64,000 nt of DNA from SHZI01 sp041396045 (GTDB lineage: Bacteria > Pseudomonadota > Gammaproteobacteria > Steroidobacterales > GCA-2729495): the NCBI GenBank assembly GCA_041396045.1, contig JAWKZI010000004.1:175533-239532 (forward strand), read 5' to 3'. Positions 25,685-34,225 of the stretch are shown one piece after another. Position 1 is the stretch's first letter; every line of letters starts with the position of its first letter. The position numbers and the translations under genes were made by a program. A model generated the notes under the pieces. The model saw only the letters and a program-made list of their open reading frames with translations, was not told the DNA's origin and did not search any database.

Positions 25685-27247
25685 CTATGCGGCAGTCGTA
25701 TTGAAAACCCTGGCCATGTACTCAGCCAGATCTGCGGAATCTCCGGCCGCAACTTCCGGTTCGATACCGGCCAGCGTCTTTGCCAGCTGCTTCTTGAACT
25801 CCAGCTGCATCTGCCGGCCGATCTGGATTCTCTGGGCCTGCGGCGACCCGGCGCCATGCATCGATTCCGTCAGGTAACCGACAGCATTCCGGCCCAGCGT
25901 CATGTTCTCGATCAGGCGCAGCACCTTCATCCGGTCTTCAGTGGGAATATCGGCCCGGCCCTGCAGGTATTTGCGAATTAGCGCACCCACTTCGGGATGG
26001 TTCAGATCCTGCTCGGACGGCAAGGTCACCATCAAGCCGCCGGCCAGGTCCTGCGCCAGCCGGCTGATCTCGTACGGGAACCGGGTTACGTGGTGCTTGC
26101 ACACGTTGGCGATCATGTCGTCACAGATGTAGACACCGGACTTCAGTGGCACCGCCTGGTAGCTGGAGGCAATACCCGTGGCATAGATCGTTTCGTTCAG
26201 GTGCGTCATCTCGACCAGCTTGTCCTTGATGTGCGAGGCCTTGCTGACGCCATTGAAATCGGCAACCGTGGCTGCTGCGCCGATCAGCACATCACCAACT
26301 CCGGACTTGCAGACATAGCTGCGGCGATGGTAGGTGGTGAAGCGCTCGACCAGCACTGCGGCGTGCTCCACCTCGCCGTCCATGAAGATGTTCTCCCAGG
26401 GGACAAATACATCTTCCAGGATGATCATTGCTTCCTGGCCACCGAAGCGCCGGTTGCCGGGGTCGATCTCGCCCCCCTCCATGCTGCGCGTGTCGCAGGA
26501 CTGCCGGCCGTAGATGTAAGTGATCCCCGCGGCATCCACCGGCACGGCAGCAACAATGGCGTAGTCCTTGTCGGCAACGCCCAGACGCATGGTCGGCATC
26601 ACCAGCAGCGAGTGCGAATTGAGGCAGCCGGTCTGGTGGGCCTTGGCGCCTTTCAGATAGACGCCCTCGGCAGTTCGCCGGCTGACGTGCACGAACATGT
26701 CCGGATCGGACTGCTCGTGGGGCGCCTTGCTCCGGTCGCCCTTCACATCCGTCATCGCGCCGCCTATCACGAAGCCCCGGCGCTGCATATCGGTGACATA
26801 ACGGATAAAGCGCTGGTGGTACGTCGTGCCATGCTCCTCGTCGATCTCGAAAGTCACCGAGTGCAATGCGTTCAGGGCGTCCATTCCCACGCAACGCTGA
26901 AAGCAGGTGCCGGTAAGCTGACCCAGCCGCCTCTGCATCTTGTTTTGCATGATCAAATCGTTGGCACTGCTGACGACATGCAGAAAGCGATTGATCCGCT
27001 CGCCGGTATAGGGTGAAACCGCCGTGCCGAGCTCCGGATTGCGGACCGCCAGATCGTAAGTTTCGGCCACGGCATTGATTGATGGCCGAATCATGGGATG
27101 ATCCACGGGTTCGGCAACGAGTTCCCCGAAGAGAAACACGCGGAGTTGCCGGCCGCGCAAACTATTGATGTATTCATCACCCGTACGAATCGGCTTCGCG
27201 GGTGCCGCTACTACAGGATTAGATACCGCACTAGCTTTGATCGCCAT
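25685..27247 (-). CDS. 4-hydroxybutyryl-CoA dehydratase / vinylacetyl-CoA isomerase-like flavoprotein (HpaB superfamily)
   Basis: About 520 residues; the ATG at 27247 has a ggag site 8 bases upstream, better than the in-frame TTG at 27262. The protein belongs to the 4-hydroxyphenylacetate 3-hydroxylase superfamily, but its sequence follows the AbfD branch: GAKAHQTG, IYGRQSCDTR, FGGQEA, YHRRSYVCKSGVGDVLIGAA, MTHLNETIY, ESMHGAGSPQAQRI. AbfD binds FAD and an unusual [4Fe-4S] cluster through three Cys and one His. The candidates here are Cys115, Cys119, His307 and Cys313; from memory the last pair is one residue closer than in the clostridial enzyme. It could dehydrate a 4-hydroxyacyl-CoA or isomerise a 3-enoyl-CoA. 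It diverges from the ABC transporter operon. Confidence 0.75.
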   Translation of the reverse strand: MAIKASAVSNPVVAAPAKPIRTGDEYINSLRGRQLRVFLFGELVAEPVDHPMIRPSINAVAETYDLAVRNPELGTAVSPYTGERINRFLHVVSSANDLIMQNKMQRRLGQLTGTCFQRCVGMDALNALHSVTFEIDEEHGTTYHQRFIRYVTDMQRRGFVIGGAMTDVKGDRSKAPHEQSDPDMFVHVSRRTAEGVYLKGAKAHQTGCLNSHSLLVMPTMRLGVADKDYAIVAAVPVDAAGITYIYGRQSCDTRSMEGGEIDPGNRRFGGQEAMIILEDVFVPWENIFMDGEVEHAAVLVERFTTYHRRSYVCKSGVGDVLIGAAATVADFNGVSKASHIKDKLVEMTHLNETIYATGIASSYQAVPLKSGVYICDDMIANVCKHHVTRFPYEISRLAQDLAGGLMVTLPSEQDLNHPEVGALIRKYLQGRADIPTEDRMKVLRLIENMTLGRNAVGYLTESMHGAGSPQAQRIQIGRQMQLEFKKQLAKTLAGIEPEVAAGDSADLAEYMARVFNTTAA

Positions 27248-27368
27248 GTTAATGATCTCCAAGAACTTTTTATTGCGTCATGCCAGTCGTGGTGGGCGCA
27301 CTGCGGTTACTTTAGCACTCTGGCAGGACCAGCCTCGCCAGTTAGCCATACCTGGGTAGGCCGGTCGG

Positions 27369-28298
27369 ATGCTGCGCTTTACCTTGCGACGTCTGCTGGT
27401 CGCGATCCCTACGCTGCTGGTGATCATCGCCGCCGCTTTCTTCCTGATGCGCGCCGCGCCAGGCGGCCCCTTCGATGCCGAAGCCGATCTGGAGCCGGAA
27501 GTCCTGCAGAACATCCGGGCGGCATACGATCTCGACAAACCGCTGACCACCCAGTTCGTGCTGTTCCTGACCCGCGCCGCCAGCGGAAACTTCGGCCCCT
27601 CGCTCGTCTACCGCGACTTCAGTGTCACGGAACTGATTGCCATCGGCCTGCCGGTCAGCGTGAAGCTCGGATTGGCCGCCATGGTGGTTGCGCTGCTGGT
27701 CGGTGGCCTGGGCGGAATCTTCGCGGCCTTGCGCCAGAACACGGTGCTGGACCATGTGTTGATGGGCGTGGCGATGACTGGCATCGCCATGCCGGCATTT
27801 GTCAGTGCCCCGATCATGGCCTTGTTCTTCGGTCTTTATCTGAAGTGGCTGCCGGTTGCGGGATGGAACGACGGGGCCCTGCGCAACATGGTGTTGCCCG
27901 TCATCGCAGTGGCCCTGCCCCAGATCGCCATCATCGCCCGACTGATGCGCGGCGGCATGCTTGAAGTCCTGCGTTCCAATTTTGTGCGCACAGCGCACTC
28001 GCGCGGCCTGCGCGAGTCCCGCATCGTGTTTCATCATGTGCTGCCATCAGCGCTGGTGCCGCTGGTGGGCTACCTGGGGCCGGCCCTCGCCGGCATCATG
28101 ACCGGCTCGCTGATCGTGGAACTGATCTTCAACCTGCCCGGTGTGGGACGTTATTTCGTGCAGGGTGCGCTGAACCGTGACTATCCGTTGGTGATGGGCA
28201 TCGTGATCATCTATGCCAGCTTCATCATCCTCCTTAACCTGTTGTCCGATCTCGCCTACGCGGTACTTGACCCGCGCGTGCGCCAGAGCTACCGCTGA
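27369..28298 (+). CDS. Dipeptide/oligopeptide ABC transporter permease (DppB/OppB type)
   Basis: 309 residues, six membrane helices. The N-terminal MLRFTLRRLLVAIPTLLVII and the later TAHSRGLRESRIVFHHVLPSAL (EAA-loop that contacts the ATPase) are standard for this permease, as is GSLIVELIFNLPGVGRYFVQGA. It forms the transmembrane pore with the next gene, whose ATG overlaps its TGA by one base (TGATG). The operon lacks a substrate-binding protein, so the transported compound is unknown. Confidence 0.92.
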   Translation: MLRFTLRRLLVAIPTLLVIIAAAFFLMRAAPGGPFDAEADLEPEVLQNIRAAYDLDKPLTTQFVLFLTRAASGNFGPSLVYRDFSVTELIAIGLPVSVKLGLAAMVVALLVGGLGGIFAALRQNTVLDHVLMGVAMTGIAMPAFVSAPIMALFFGLYLKWLPVAGWNDGALRNMVLPVIAVALPQIAIIARLMRGGMLEVLRSNFVRTAHSRGLRESRIVFHHVLPSALVPLVGYLGPALAGIMTGSLIVELIFNLPGVGRYFVQGALNRDYPLVMGIVIIYASFIILLNLLSDLAYAVLDPRVRQSYR

Positions 28299-29185
28299 TG
28301 AGCGCTGTCATGCCTGTCGATCCCATCACCAACCGGGCTCCGCGCTCGCTGTGGCAACTGGCGGCCGGGCGCTTCCGGCGCAATCGTGCCGCCATGTCCA
28401 GCATCGTGATTCTGGCGATCATCGCGATCACCTCACTGCTGGTGCCCATGATCTGGCCACACGGCATCGAGGACGCATCGTGGGAGACCATACTCGCACC
28501 GCCCTCGCTGGCCGACTGGCACTGGTTTGGAACGGATTCGAACGGTCGCGACCTGTTCGTGCGCACGTTCTACGGCGGTCGCATTTCACTGGCTATCGGC
28601 CTGCTGACCACGGCAGTGGCGCTGTTGATCGGCGTAACCTACGGCGCCGTGGCCGGCTTTGCCGGCGGACGTACCGACGGGTTGATGATGCGCTTTGTCG
28701 ATGTGCTGTATTCACTGCCACTCATCTTTTTCATCATCATTCTGGTCACTGTTTTCGGGCGCAATATTTTTCTGGTGTTCGCCGCGATTGGCGCCATCGA
28801 ATGGCTGACGATGTCCAGAATTGTGCGCGGTCAGACGCTGACGGTGAAGGCCAAGGAGTACGTGGAGTCGGCAGTAGCGATCGGCCTGTCGCGTGGGGCA
28901 ATCCTGCGTCGCTACATCATTCCGAATGTACTGGGGCCGGTGATCGTCTACGTCACCCTGCTGATCCCCACCAACATCATCGTGGAAAGCTACCTCTCCT
29001 TCCTCGGCCTCGGCGTACAGGAGCCGCTCACGAGCTGGGGCCTCCTGATCTCGCAAGGTGCCGGCCATCTTGACAATGCCCCCTGGCTGATCTTTTTCCC
29101 GGCCACCTTTCTGGCCGTGACCATGTTCTGTTTCAACTTTATCGGCGACGGACTACGCGACGCCCTGGATCCACGGGACCGATAG
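28298..29185 (+). CDS. Dipeptide/oligopeptide ABC transporter permease (DppC/OppC type)
   Basis: 295 residues, six membrane helices with the N-terminal extension typical of DppC (SLWQLAAGRFRRNRAAMSS). The signature GTDSNGRDLFVRTFYGGRISL is present, as is the coupling loop VESAVAIGLSRGAILRRYIIPN; FNFIGDGLRDALDPRDR closes the protein. It is translationally coupled to the upstream permease. Confidence 0.92.
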   Translation: MSAVMPVDPITNRAPRSLWQLAAGRFRRNRAAMSSIVILAIIAITSLLVPMIWPHGIEDASWETILAPPSLADWHWFGTDSNGRDLFVRTFYGGRISLAIGLLTTAVALLIGVTYGAVAGFAGGRTDGLMMRFVDVLYSLPLIFFIIILVTVFGRNIFLVFAAIGAIEWLTMSRIVRGQTLTVKAKEYVESAVAIGLSRGAILRRYIIPNVLGPVIVYVTLLIPTNIIVESYLSFLGLGVQEPLTSWGLLISQGAGHLDNAPWLIFFPATFLAVTMFCFNFIGDGLRDALDPRDR

Positions 29186-29195
29186 GTGCAATAGC

Positions 29196-30158
29196 GTGCA
29201 GGCGGTAATCGAATGTGAGCAACTCAACGTCCGCTTCCGTACCGATCACGGGGAACTCGCGGCGGTGGCCGATATGGATTTCACGCTGAACGCTGGTGAA
29301 TGTCTGGGTGTGGTCGGTGAGTCAGGCTCGGGCAAGAGTCAGACATTCATGGCCATGTTCGGGCTGCTCGCATCCAATGGCACTGCCAGCGGCAGCCTGC
29401 GCTACCGCGGCACCGAACTGCTCAACGCACCGCGCGCCGTACTGGACACCCTGAGGGGTAACCGGCTCGCGATGATTTTCCAGGACGCCTTGTCCGGGCT
29501 GACGCCGACCATGCGCGTTGGCGACCAGATGGCCGAAGTACTGATGCGCCACAAGGGTCTGAGCCGGCGGGCCGCTCGCGATCAGTCGATTGAGGCGCTC
29601 GAAATGGTTCGCATCGCGGATGCGCCGGCACGCTATTCTGCCTATCCGTTCGAGATGTCCGGCGGCATGCGCCAGCGGGTGATGATCGCGCTGTCCACCT
29701 TGTGTCAACCAGAAGTGCTGATCGCTGATGAACCCACCACGGCTCTGGATGTCACGGTTCAGGCACAGATACTGCGCTTGCTGAACGGGCTCAAGCAGCA
29801 CACGGGTACTTCGCTGGTGATGATCACCCACGATCTGGGTGTCGTTGCCGGGCTCTGCGATCGCGTGCTGATCATGTATGCCGGGCGCGCTGTCGAACAC
29901 GGCCCGGTGCGCGAGATCTTCGAGCGACCGGCGCATCCGTATACCGCGGCGCTGCTGCGCTCCATGCCCAGCCTGGCGATCGATCCGACGCAGGATCTGC
30001 CGGTCATCCCGGGCCAGCCACCCGACCTGGAGGCACTGCCCGCAGGCTGTGCCTTTGCCAGCCGCTGTTCGTTCGCTTTCGACCGCTGTCTGGTTGAACG
30101 CCCCCTGCTGCGCCCCGTGGACAGCACCCACAGCCGCGCCTGCCACCTCGACCTGTGA
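29196..30158 (+). CDS. Dipeptide/oligopeptide ABC transporter ATPase (DppD/OppD type)
   Basis: 320 residues from a GTG at 29196, 10 bp after the upstream stop. Walker A is GESGSGKSQ, the ABC signature MSGGMRQRVMIA, Walker B VLIADEPTTALD and the switch His in MITHDLG. The C-terminal oligopeptide-specific tail (PGQPPDLEALPAGCAFASRC) has a Cys cluster typical of OppD/DppD. It energises import with the next ATPase. Confidence 0.92.
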   Translation: MQAVIECEQLNVRFRTDHGELAAVADMDFTLNAGECLGVVGESGSGKSQTFMAMFGLLASNGTASGSLRYRGTELLNAPRAVLDTLRGNRLAMIFQDALSGLTPTMRVGDQMAEVLMRHKGLSRRAARDQSIEALEMVRIADAPARYSAYPFEMSGGMRQRVMIALSTLCQPEVLIADEPTTALDVTVQAQILRLLNGLKQHTGTSLVMITHDLGVVAGLCDRVLIMYAGRAVEHGPVREIFERPAHPYTAALLRSMPSLAIDPTQDLPVIPGQPPDLEALPAGCAFASRCSFAFDRCLVERPLLRPVDSTHSRACHLDL

Positions 30159-31180
30159 ACGCACCACTCATCGTTGAACACCTGGGCGTGCACTATCCGG
30201 TCAGCCGCGGTAGCTGGCTGCGTCGCCGGCAACAGATGCTGAAGGCGGTTGACGACGTCAGCTTCGAACTACACCCCGGCGAAACCCTGGGCATCGTCGG
30301 TGAAACCGGTTGCGGCAAGTCGTCTCTGGGCAAGGGCGTGCTCCAGCTCATCAAGCCTTCTGCCGGCCGCGTGCTCTGGCAAGGCCACGATCTGTGCACG
30401 CTGACTCCCGCTGAAATGAAACGCTGGCGCAAGGATCTGCAGATCATCTTTCAGGATCCGCTGTCCAGCCTGAATCCTCGCCAGACGATCGGTGAAATCG
30501 TTGGCGAACCGCTGGAAGTCCACCACCCCGAGATGATGCGGGCTGAACGGGCACGCCGCGTCGACCAGATGCTGGAGCGTGTTGGTCTGCGCGCCGAGAT
30601 GCGCAGTCGCTATCCCAATGAATTCAGCGGTGGCCAGTGTCAGCGCATCAGTATTGCCCGGGCCATGATCGCCGAGCCGAAGGTGATCGTCTGCGACGAG
30701 CCGGTGAGTTCGCTGGATGTCTCCATCCAGGCGCAGATCTGCAACCTTCTGCGTGACCTGCAGCGGGATACCGGCATCGCGCTTTTGTTCATCAGCCATG
30801 ATCTGCCGATCGTGCGCTATATGAGCCACAGGGTCATGGTGATGTACCTGGGCAAGCTCATGGAACAGGCCACTCGCGTCGACTTCTTCGACACCGCGCG
30901 ACACCCTTACAGCCAGGCGTTGATCAGTGCGGTACCCCGTACGGACGCTGTGCCAGGTTCCATGGGCACTTCCCAGGCCACCTCACAGGCCACCCCACAA
31001 GCCAGAGCCATGGACGGCGAACTGCCCTCACCGCTCAATCCGCCAAGTGGCTGTGTGTTTCGCACCCGCTGCCCACTGGCAATACCGGTGTGTGTCAGCC
31101 GCCAGCCGGCCCTGTCGCAAGCCGGGCCCGGCCATGTGGTCGCCTGTCATCGCTGGATGGAAACCGGAGCCGACAAATGA
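30155..31180 (+). CDS. Dipeptide/oligopeptide ABC transporter ATPase (DppF/OppF type)
   Basis: 341 residues. The GTG at 30155 overlaps the upstream stop as GTGA. Walker A is GETGCGKSS, the signature FSGGQCQRISIARA, Walker B VIVCDEPVSSLD and the switch His in FISHDLP. The C-terminal OppF tail has SPLNPPSGCVFRTRCPLA. A stretch of repeated Ser/Thr-Gln-Ala codons (residues ~272-282, SQATSQATPQA) is inserted before this tail and is unusual for the family. Confidence 0.92.
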   Translation: MNAPLIVEHLGVHYPVSRGSWLRRRQQMLKAVDDVSFELHPGETLGIVGETGCGKSSLGKGVLQLIKPSAGRVLWQGHDLCTLTPAEMKRWRKDLQIIFQDPLSSLNPRQTIGEIVGEPLEVHHPEMMRAERARRVDQMLERVGLRAEMRSRYPNEFSGGQCQRISIARAMIAEPKVIVCDEPVSSLDVSIQAQICNLLRDLQRDTGIALLFISHDLPIVRYMSHRVMVMYLGKLMEQATRVDFFDTARHPYSQALISAVPRTDAVPGSMGTSQATSQATPQARAMDGELPSPLNPPSGCVFRTRCPLAIPVCVSRQPALSQAGPGHVVACHRWMETGADK

Positions 31181-31518
31181 CTGAACCTTTATCAACGACC
31201 ATACAGACCGGGCAGCGTTGCTACATGATCGTGCTGGCAGAGCTGACTGATCGCGAGCGGTTTCTGGCAGGCTACGCCCGCGTGGTGCCGGATCTGGTCC
31301 GTCGTTTCGGCGGCCGGTACGTACTGCGTGGTGCTGGCGGAGAATTTCTTGAGGGCGGCTGGTGCGATAACCCCAGCGCGCTGATCTCCGAATGGCCGAG
31401 CCGGGAATATGCCGAGCGCTTCTGGAATTCACCGGAGTACGTCGAAGCGAAAAAGCTGAGGGAGGGAACCGGTCGCTTTCAGGTCCTGTTGATCAACTCC
31501 CTGCCGATCAACGGTTGA
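31177..31518 (+). CDS. DUF1330-like small protein
   Basis: 113 residues starting at an ATG that overlaps the OppF stop (ATGA). It has the ferredoxin-like DUF1330/ABM pattern: CYMIVLAELTDRERFLAGYA, FGGRYVLRGAGGEFLEGGW, SEWPSREYAERFWNSPEY. Function is not known for the family. Coupling to the transporter operon suggests a role in handling the imported compound. Its end overlaps the convergent GntR gene by 11 bp. Confidence 0.75.
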   Translation: MTEPLSTTIQTGQRCYMIVLAELTDRERFLAGYARVVPDLVRRFGGRYVLRGAGGEFLEGGWCDNPSALISEWPSREYAERFWNSPEYVEAKKLREGTGRFQVLLINSLPING

Positions 31519-32326
31519 TCCGTGTGAGGCGGACATGGTGCTGGTAGTGGTCACCCCGGTACCAGGCCTCCAGACGCTCGACCGGCCGGCGACGGCTGTC
31601 AAACACCATCAGCCGGATATGCACCAGCGGCGCACCCACCGTGGTATTCAGCAACGTTGCCAGGTTGCCATCCGCCAGCGTAGCCGCAATCACCTGGTCG
31701 CAGGATGCAATATCGAGCCCTTTGCGTTCCAGCAGCGTCAGCATCGGACTCGCATTCAGTTCGCTCAAGTCGAAGCGCACATCCAGACTCGCCGGGATAT
31801 GGGTAATGACGTACCCGATCGGCTCCTTGTTGAGCAGGCGTACATGAGACGCACGCTGAACCCGGGCGCCGTCCGGGAGCTCCAGATCCCGCCGGGTTTC
31901 CTCGTCGGCGTCGATCTCCTGTACCTCCGCCCGGGACACCCGTGTGTTCTTGCCCAGGCGCTCCACCTTGCGCAGCAGTTGGCCCATATCGGCCACCACG
32001 GGCGCATCGGCGAGGTCTTCGACCACAAAAGTGCCGCGCCCGGGCTGACGGACCACGAGTGCTTCATCCACGAGCATGTCGACGGCCTTGCGTGTGGTGA
32101 TCCGCGACACTGAAAAGAGCGCGCACAACTCGCTCTCGGTGGGCAGGCGATGGCCGGGCTTGACCGTTCCCTGGTACACCCAGTCGCGGATCGCGGAGTA
32201 CACCTGAATGTACCGCGGGCTGCGCAGGGCATGGTTAACTGTGCCGCGCAAAGGCCCCGGATCACCGGTTTCCGGCCGGGGCGCTGCGGGCTGCCGCGTG
32301 GCAGGACGATTTGCCACGGTCAGCAA
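31508..32326 (-). CDS. GntR-family transcriptional regulator with UTRA domain
   Basis: 272 residues. After a Pro-rich N-terminus, residues ~37-105 form the winged helix (YIQVYSAIRDWVYQGTVKPG, LPTESELCALFSVSRITTRK, GRGTFVVE). The UTRA ligand-binding fold follows (RASHVRLLNKEPIGYVITHI; MLTLLERKGLDIASCDQVIA). It would sense a small effector, perhaps the substrate of the flanking operons. It diverges from the nitrilase-like gene, and the intergenic segment holds a short palindrome that may be its operator. Confidence 0.87.
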   Translation of the reverse strand: MLTVANRPATRQPAAPRPETGDPGPLRGTVNHALRSPRYIQVYSAIRDWVYQGTVKPGHRLPTESELCALFSVSRITTRKAVDMLVDEALVVRQPGRGTFVVEDLADAPVVADMGQLLRKVERLGKNTRVSRAEVQEIDADEETRRDLELPDGARVQRASHVRLLNKEPIGYVITHIPASLDVRFDLSELNASPMLTLLERKGLDIASCDQVIAATLADGNLATLLNTTVGAPLVHIRLMVFDSRRRPVERLEAWYRGDHYQHHVRLTRINR

Positions 32327-32344
32327 ATTCTCAAAACTGCGGCC

Positions 32345-32358
32345 AGATGTATTAACAT
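32345..32358. promoter_or_regulatory. Candidate operator in the GntR/nitrilase-like divergent region
   Basis: gatgt-atta-acatc is a 5-4-5 palindrome centred in the 74-bp intergenic segment, followed at once by a second small one, atgt-cc-acat (32359-32368 region). GntR/UTRA regulators typically bind short palindromes of this size next to their own gene; binding here is inferred. Confidence 0.4.
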
Positions 32359-32400
32359 CATGTCCACATCATAACCGCGATCATTCGAGAGATTGAATCC

Positions 32401-33492
32401 ATGAGCAGTTCCCCATCCAGTTCGCCCGCCTCCGCCAAGCCCGCTGCGGAGAGCATGGTTCGAGCCGACGGCACCTATCCCACCATTCCGCTGCGCCAGG
32501 ACACGATCACGGCTGCCGTGGTCCAGACCCGCGTCCAGGGCGTTAACGGTGCCAATCCGGGCCCTGATCTGAAGCGCAATCTCGACTACTTCCTGGAATC
32601 CATCGATATCGCCCAGGGCTACGGCGGACGCAGCGATCTGCTGCTTTTCCACGAATTTCCGATCACCGGCTTCTCTGAATGGACCCGCGAGCAGCACTAC
32701 AACCTGTCGCTGGAAATCCCGGGGCCGGAAACCGCGCTGGTTGCCGAGAAAGCCAAGAAGTACAACTGCTACATCGTTTTTGGCACCTATGCCAAGGATA
32801 CAAAGAACTGGCCCGGGCACATTCTGCACCTGATGGTCATGGTCAAGCCCGACGGCACGGTTGTTCAACACTGGAAACAGCGCAACGTTCGCGGCATGTT
32901 TCCGGGCGCCGAGCAATACTCCTCGGTGATTTACGATGTCTACGACCGCTTCGTCGAAATGTATGGCATGGATGCGGTCATTCCGGTGGAGCAAACCGAC
33001 ATCGGCAACATCGCCATGTCCGCCGTCCAGTTTGAACCAGAGTTGTTCCGGTGCATGGCCTTCAAAGGCGCCGAGATCATCTGCCGGGTAGCCACCGGCG
33101 GCTTCGAGTTTGATGACATGCGCCTCACGTCCTACCACAACAGCCTGTACACCATGATTGCCAACAACTCTGTCAGCACACACGGCCGCAATCCTGGCTT
33201 CTTCGAAGACACCAATTTCGGTGGCCCGGGACGGTCAGCGATATTTGGCCCGCGCGGTGTGGAACTGTGCAAAGCAGGGCCATTCGAATGCAAGGAAATC
33301 GCCCGCCTGCCGATCGCCGAGTTCAGGGCACGCCACCGCATTCCTGATCTGCATCTGCATCTGTACAAGCCGGTACTCGATCAGTATCAGGAGCGATATT
33401 CACCAAACGGCTATCTGGACTACATTCCGACGGACAAGCGCGATGCCTACCGGCACTTCAAGGAGCGCAGCCGGTGGACACATTTCTGGTAA
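32401..33492 (+). CDS. Nitrilase-superfamily amidase-like protein lacking the catalytic cysteine
   Basis: 363 residues with the carbon-nitrogen hydrolase fold, closest in layout to aliphatic amidase/formamidase. The catalytic Glu (FHEFPITGF, Glu85) and Lys (HWKQRNVRG, Lys159) are present. The segment that normally reads ICYD..FPE is here AMSAVQFEPELFR, placing Ser207 (tcc at 33019-33021) where the nucleophilic Cys belongs. Downstream FKGAEIICRVATGG aligns normally, so the position is secure. It may be a non-hydrolytic relative, a serine variant or an inactive protein. The start ATG follows an AT-rich region; a GntR regulator diverges upstream. Confidence 0.8.
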   Translation: MSSSPSSSPASAKPAAESMVRADGTYPTIPLRQDTITAAVVQTRVQGVNGANPGPDLKRNLDYFLESIDIAQGYGGRSDLLLFHEFPITGFSEWTREQHYNLSLEIPGPETALVAEKAKKYNCYIVFGTYAKDTKNWPGHILHLMVMVKPDGTVVQHWKQRNVRGMFPGAEQYSSVIYDVYDRFVEMYGMDAVIPVEQTDIGNIAMSAVQFEPELFRCMAFKGAEIICRVATGGFEFDDMRLTSYHNSLYTMIANNSVSTHGRNPGFFEDTNFGGPGRSAIFGPRGVELCKAGPFECKEIARLPIAEFRARHRIPDLHLHLYKPVLDQYQERYSPNGYLDYIPTDKRDAYRHFKERSRWTHFW

Positions 33493-33511
33493 TAAGGCGG
33501 TAGTCAAATCC

Positions 33512-34225
33512 ATGGTCCAACCTCGCACAAAACTGACGCCAACCAGCGCCCGTACTCGTGAACAGTTGATTCTGGCCGGCGAACAGCTATTTGCTGAGCG
33601 CGGCTGGACAACGTCTCGCTTCGCCAGATCAATGCCGCTGCCGGCCAACGCAATTCATCGGCAGCGCACTACCACTTTGGATCGAAGGAGGCGCTCGTTT
33701 CGGCGGTCTACGAGTATCGACTCGAACGACTGAACGCCCGACGGTCTGCAATACTGGCAGACCGAAGCTCAAAGTCGCCGCAACGATCCATGAATGAACT
33801 GGTCGAGGTGCTTCTGTATCCCATAGTTGAGGAAATAGAAGCCACGGACGGTGGCCGCTACTTTATCCAGTTTCTGTCTCAACTGGTCAGCCACCCCACC
33901 ATGAATCTTGTGAACATGTGGCGGCAGCGGCTTACCGACAGTCTGGGCCAGGTCTACCACGAAATGCGGCTTGCACTTCCGCGGATCCCGGAGGAAGTGT
34001 TTGGCCAACGGTTCGGTCTGATGTGGCTGCTGGCGGTGAAGTCCCTTGCAGACCGTGAACGGATCAGAGGCGACAAGACACTCGGCACAACACGCCGCCC
34101 GTGGTTTTCGTCAGCAACCTGGCCGACGCGCTGAATGGACTGATGAGTGCACCCGTGTCCGCCTCCACTGAATCAGAAATTCTCCGGCTGAACGAGCACA
34201 GAGCCGCCGTCAGCCAGATGGCTGA
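33512..34225 (+). CDS. TetR-family transcriptional regulator, frameshifted
   Basis: The ATG at 33512 begins MVQPRTKLTPTSARTREQLI, the first helices of a TetR DNA-binding domain (AGEQLFAERGW). A base is missing near 33607, after which NVSLRQINAAAGQRNSSAAH and YHFGSKEALVSAVYEYRLER complete the helix-turn-helix. A second missing base near 34092 restores TPPVVFVSNLADALNGLMSA. Without correction the first frame stops at 33733. The exact 3' end is uncertain because the frame runs into the next gene; a stop at 34223-34225 would overlap the ATG of the MFS gene. It probably regulates the transporter/reductase genes downstream. Confidence 0.75.
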
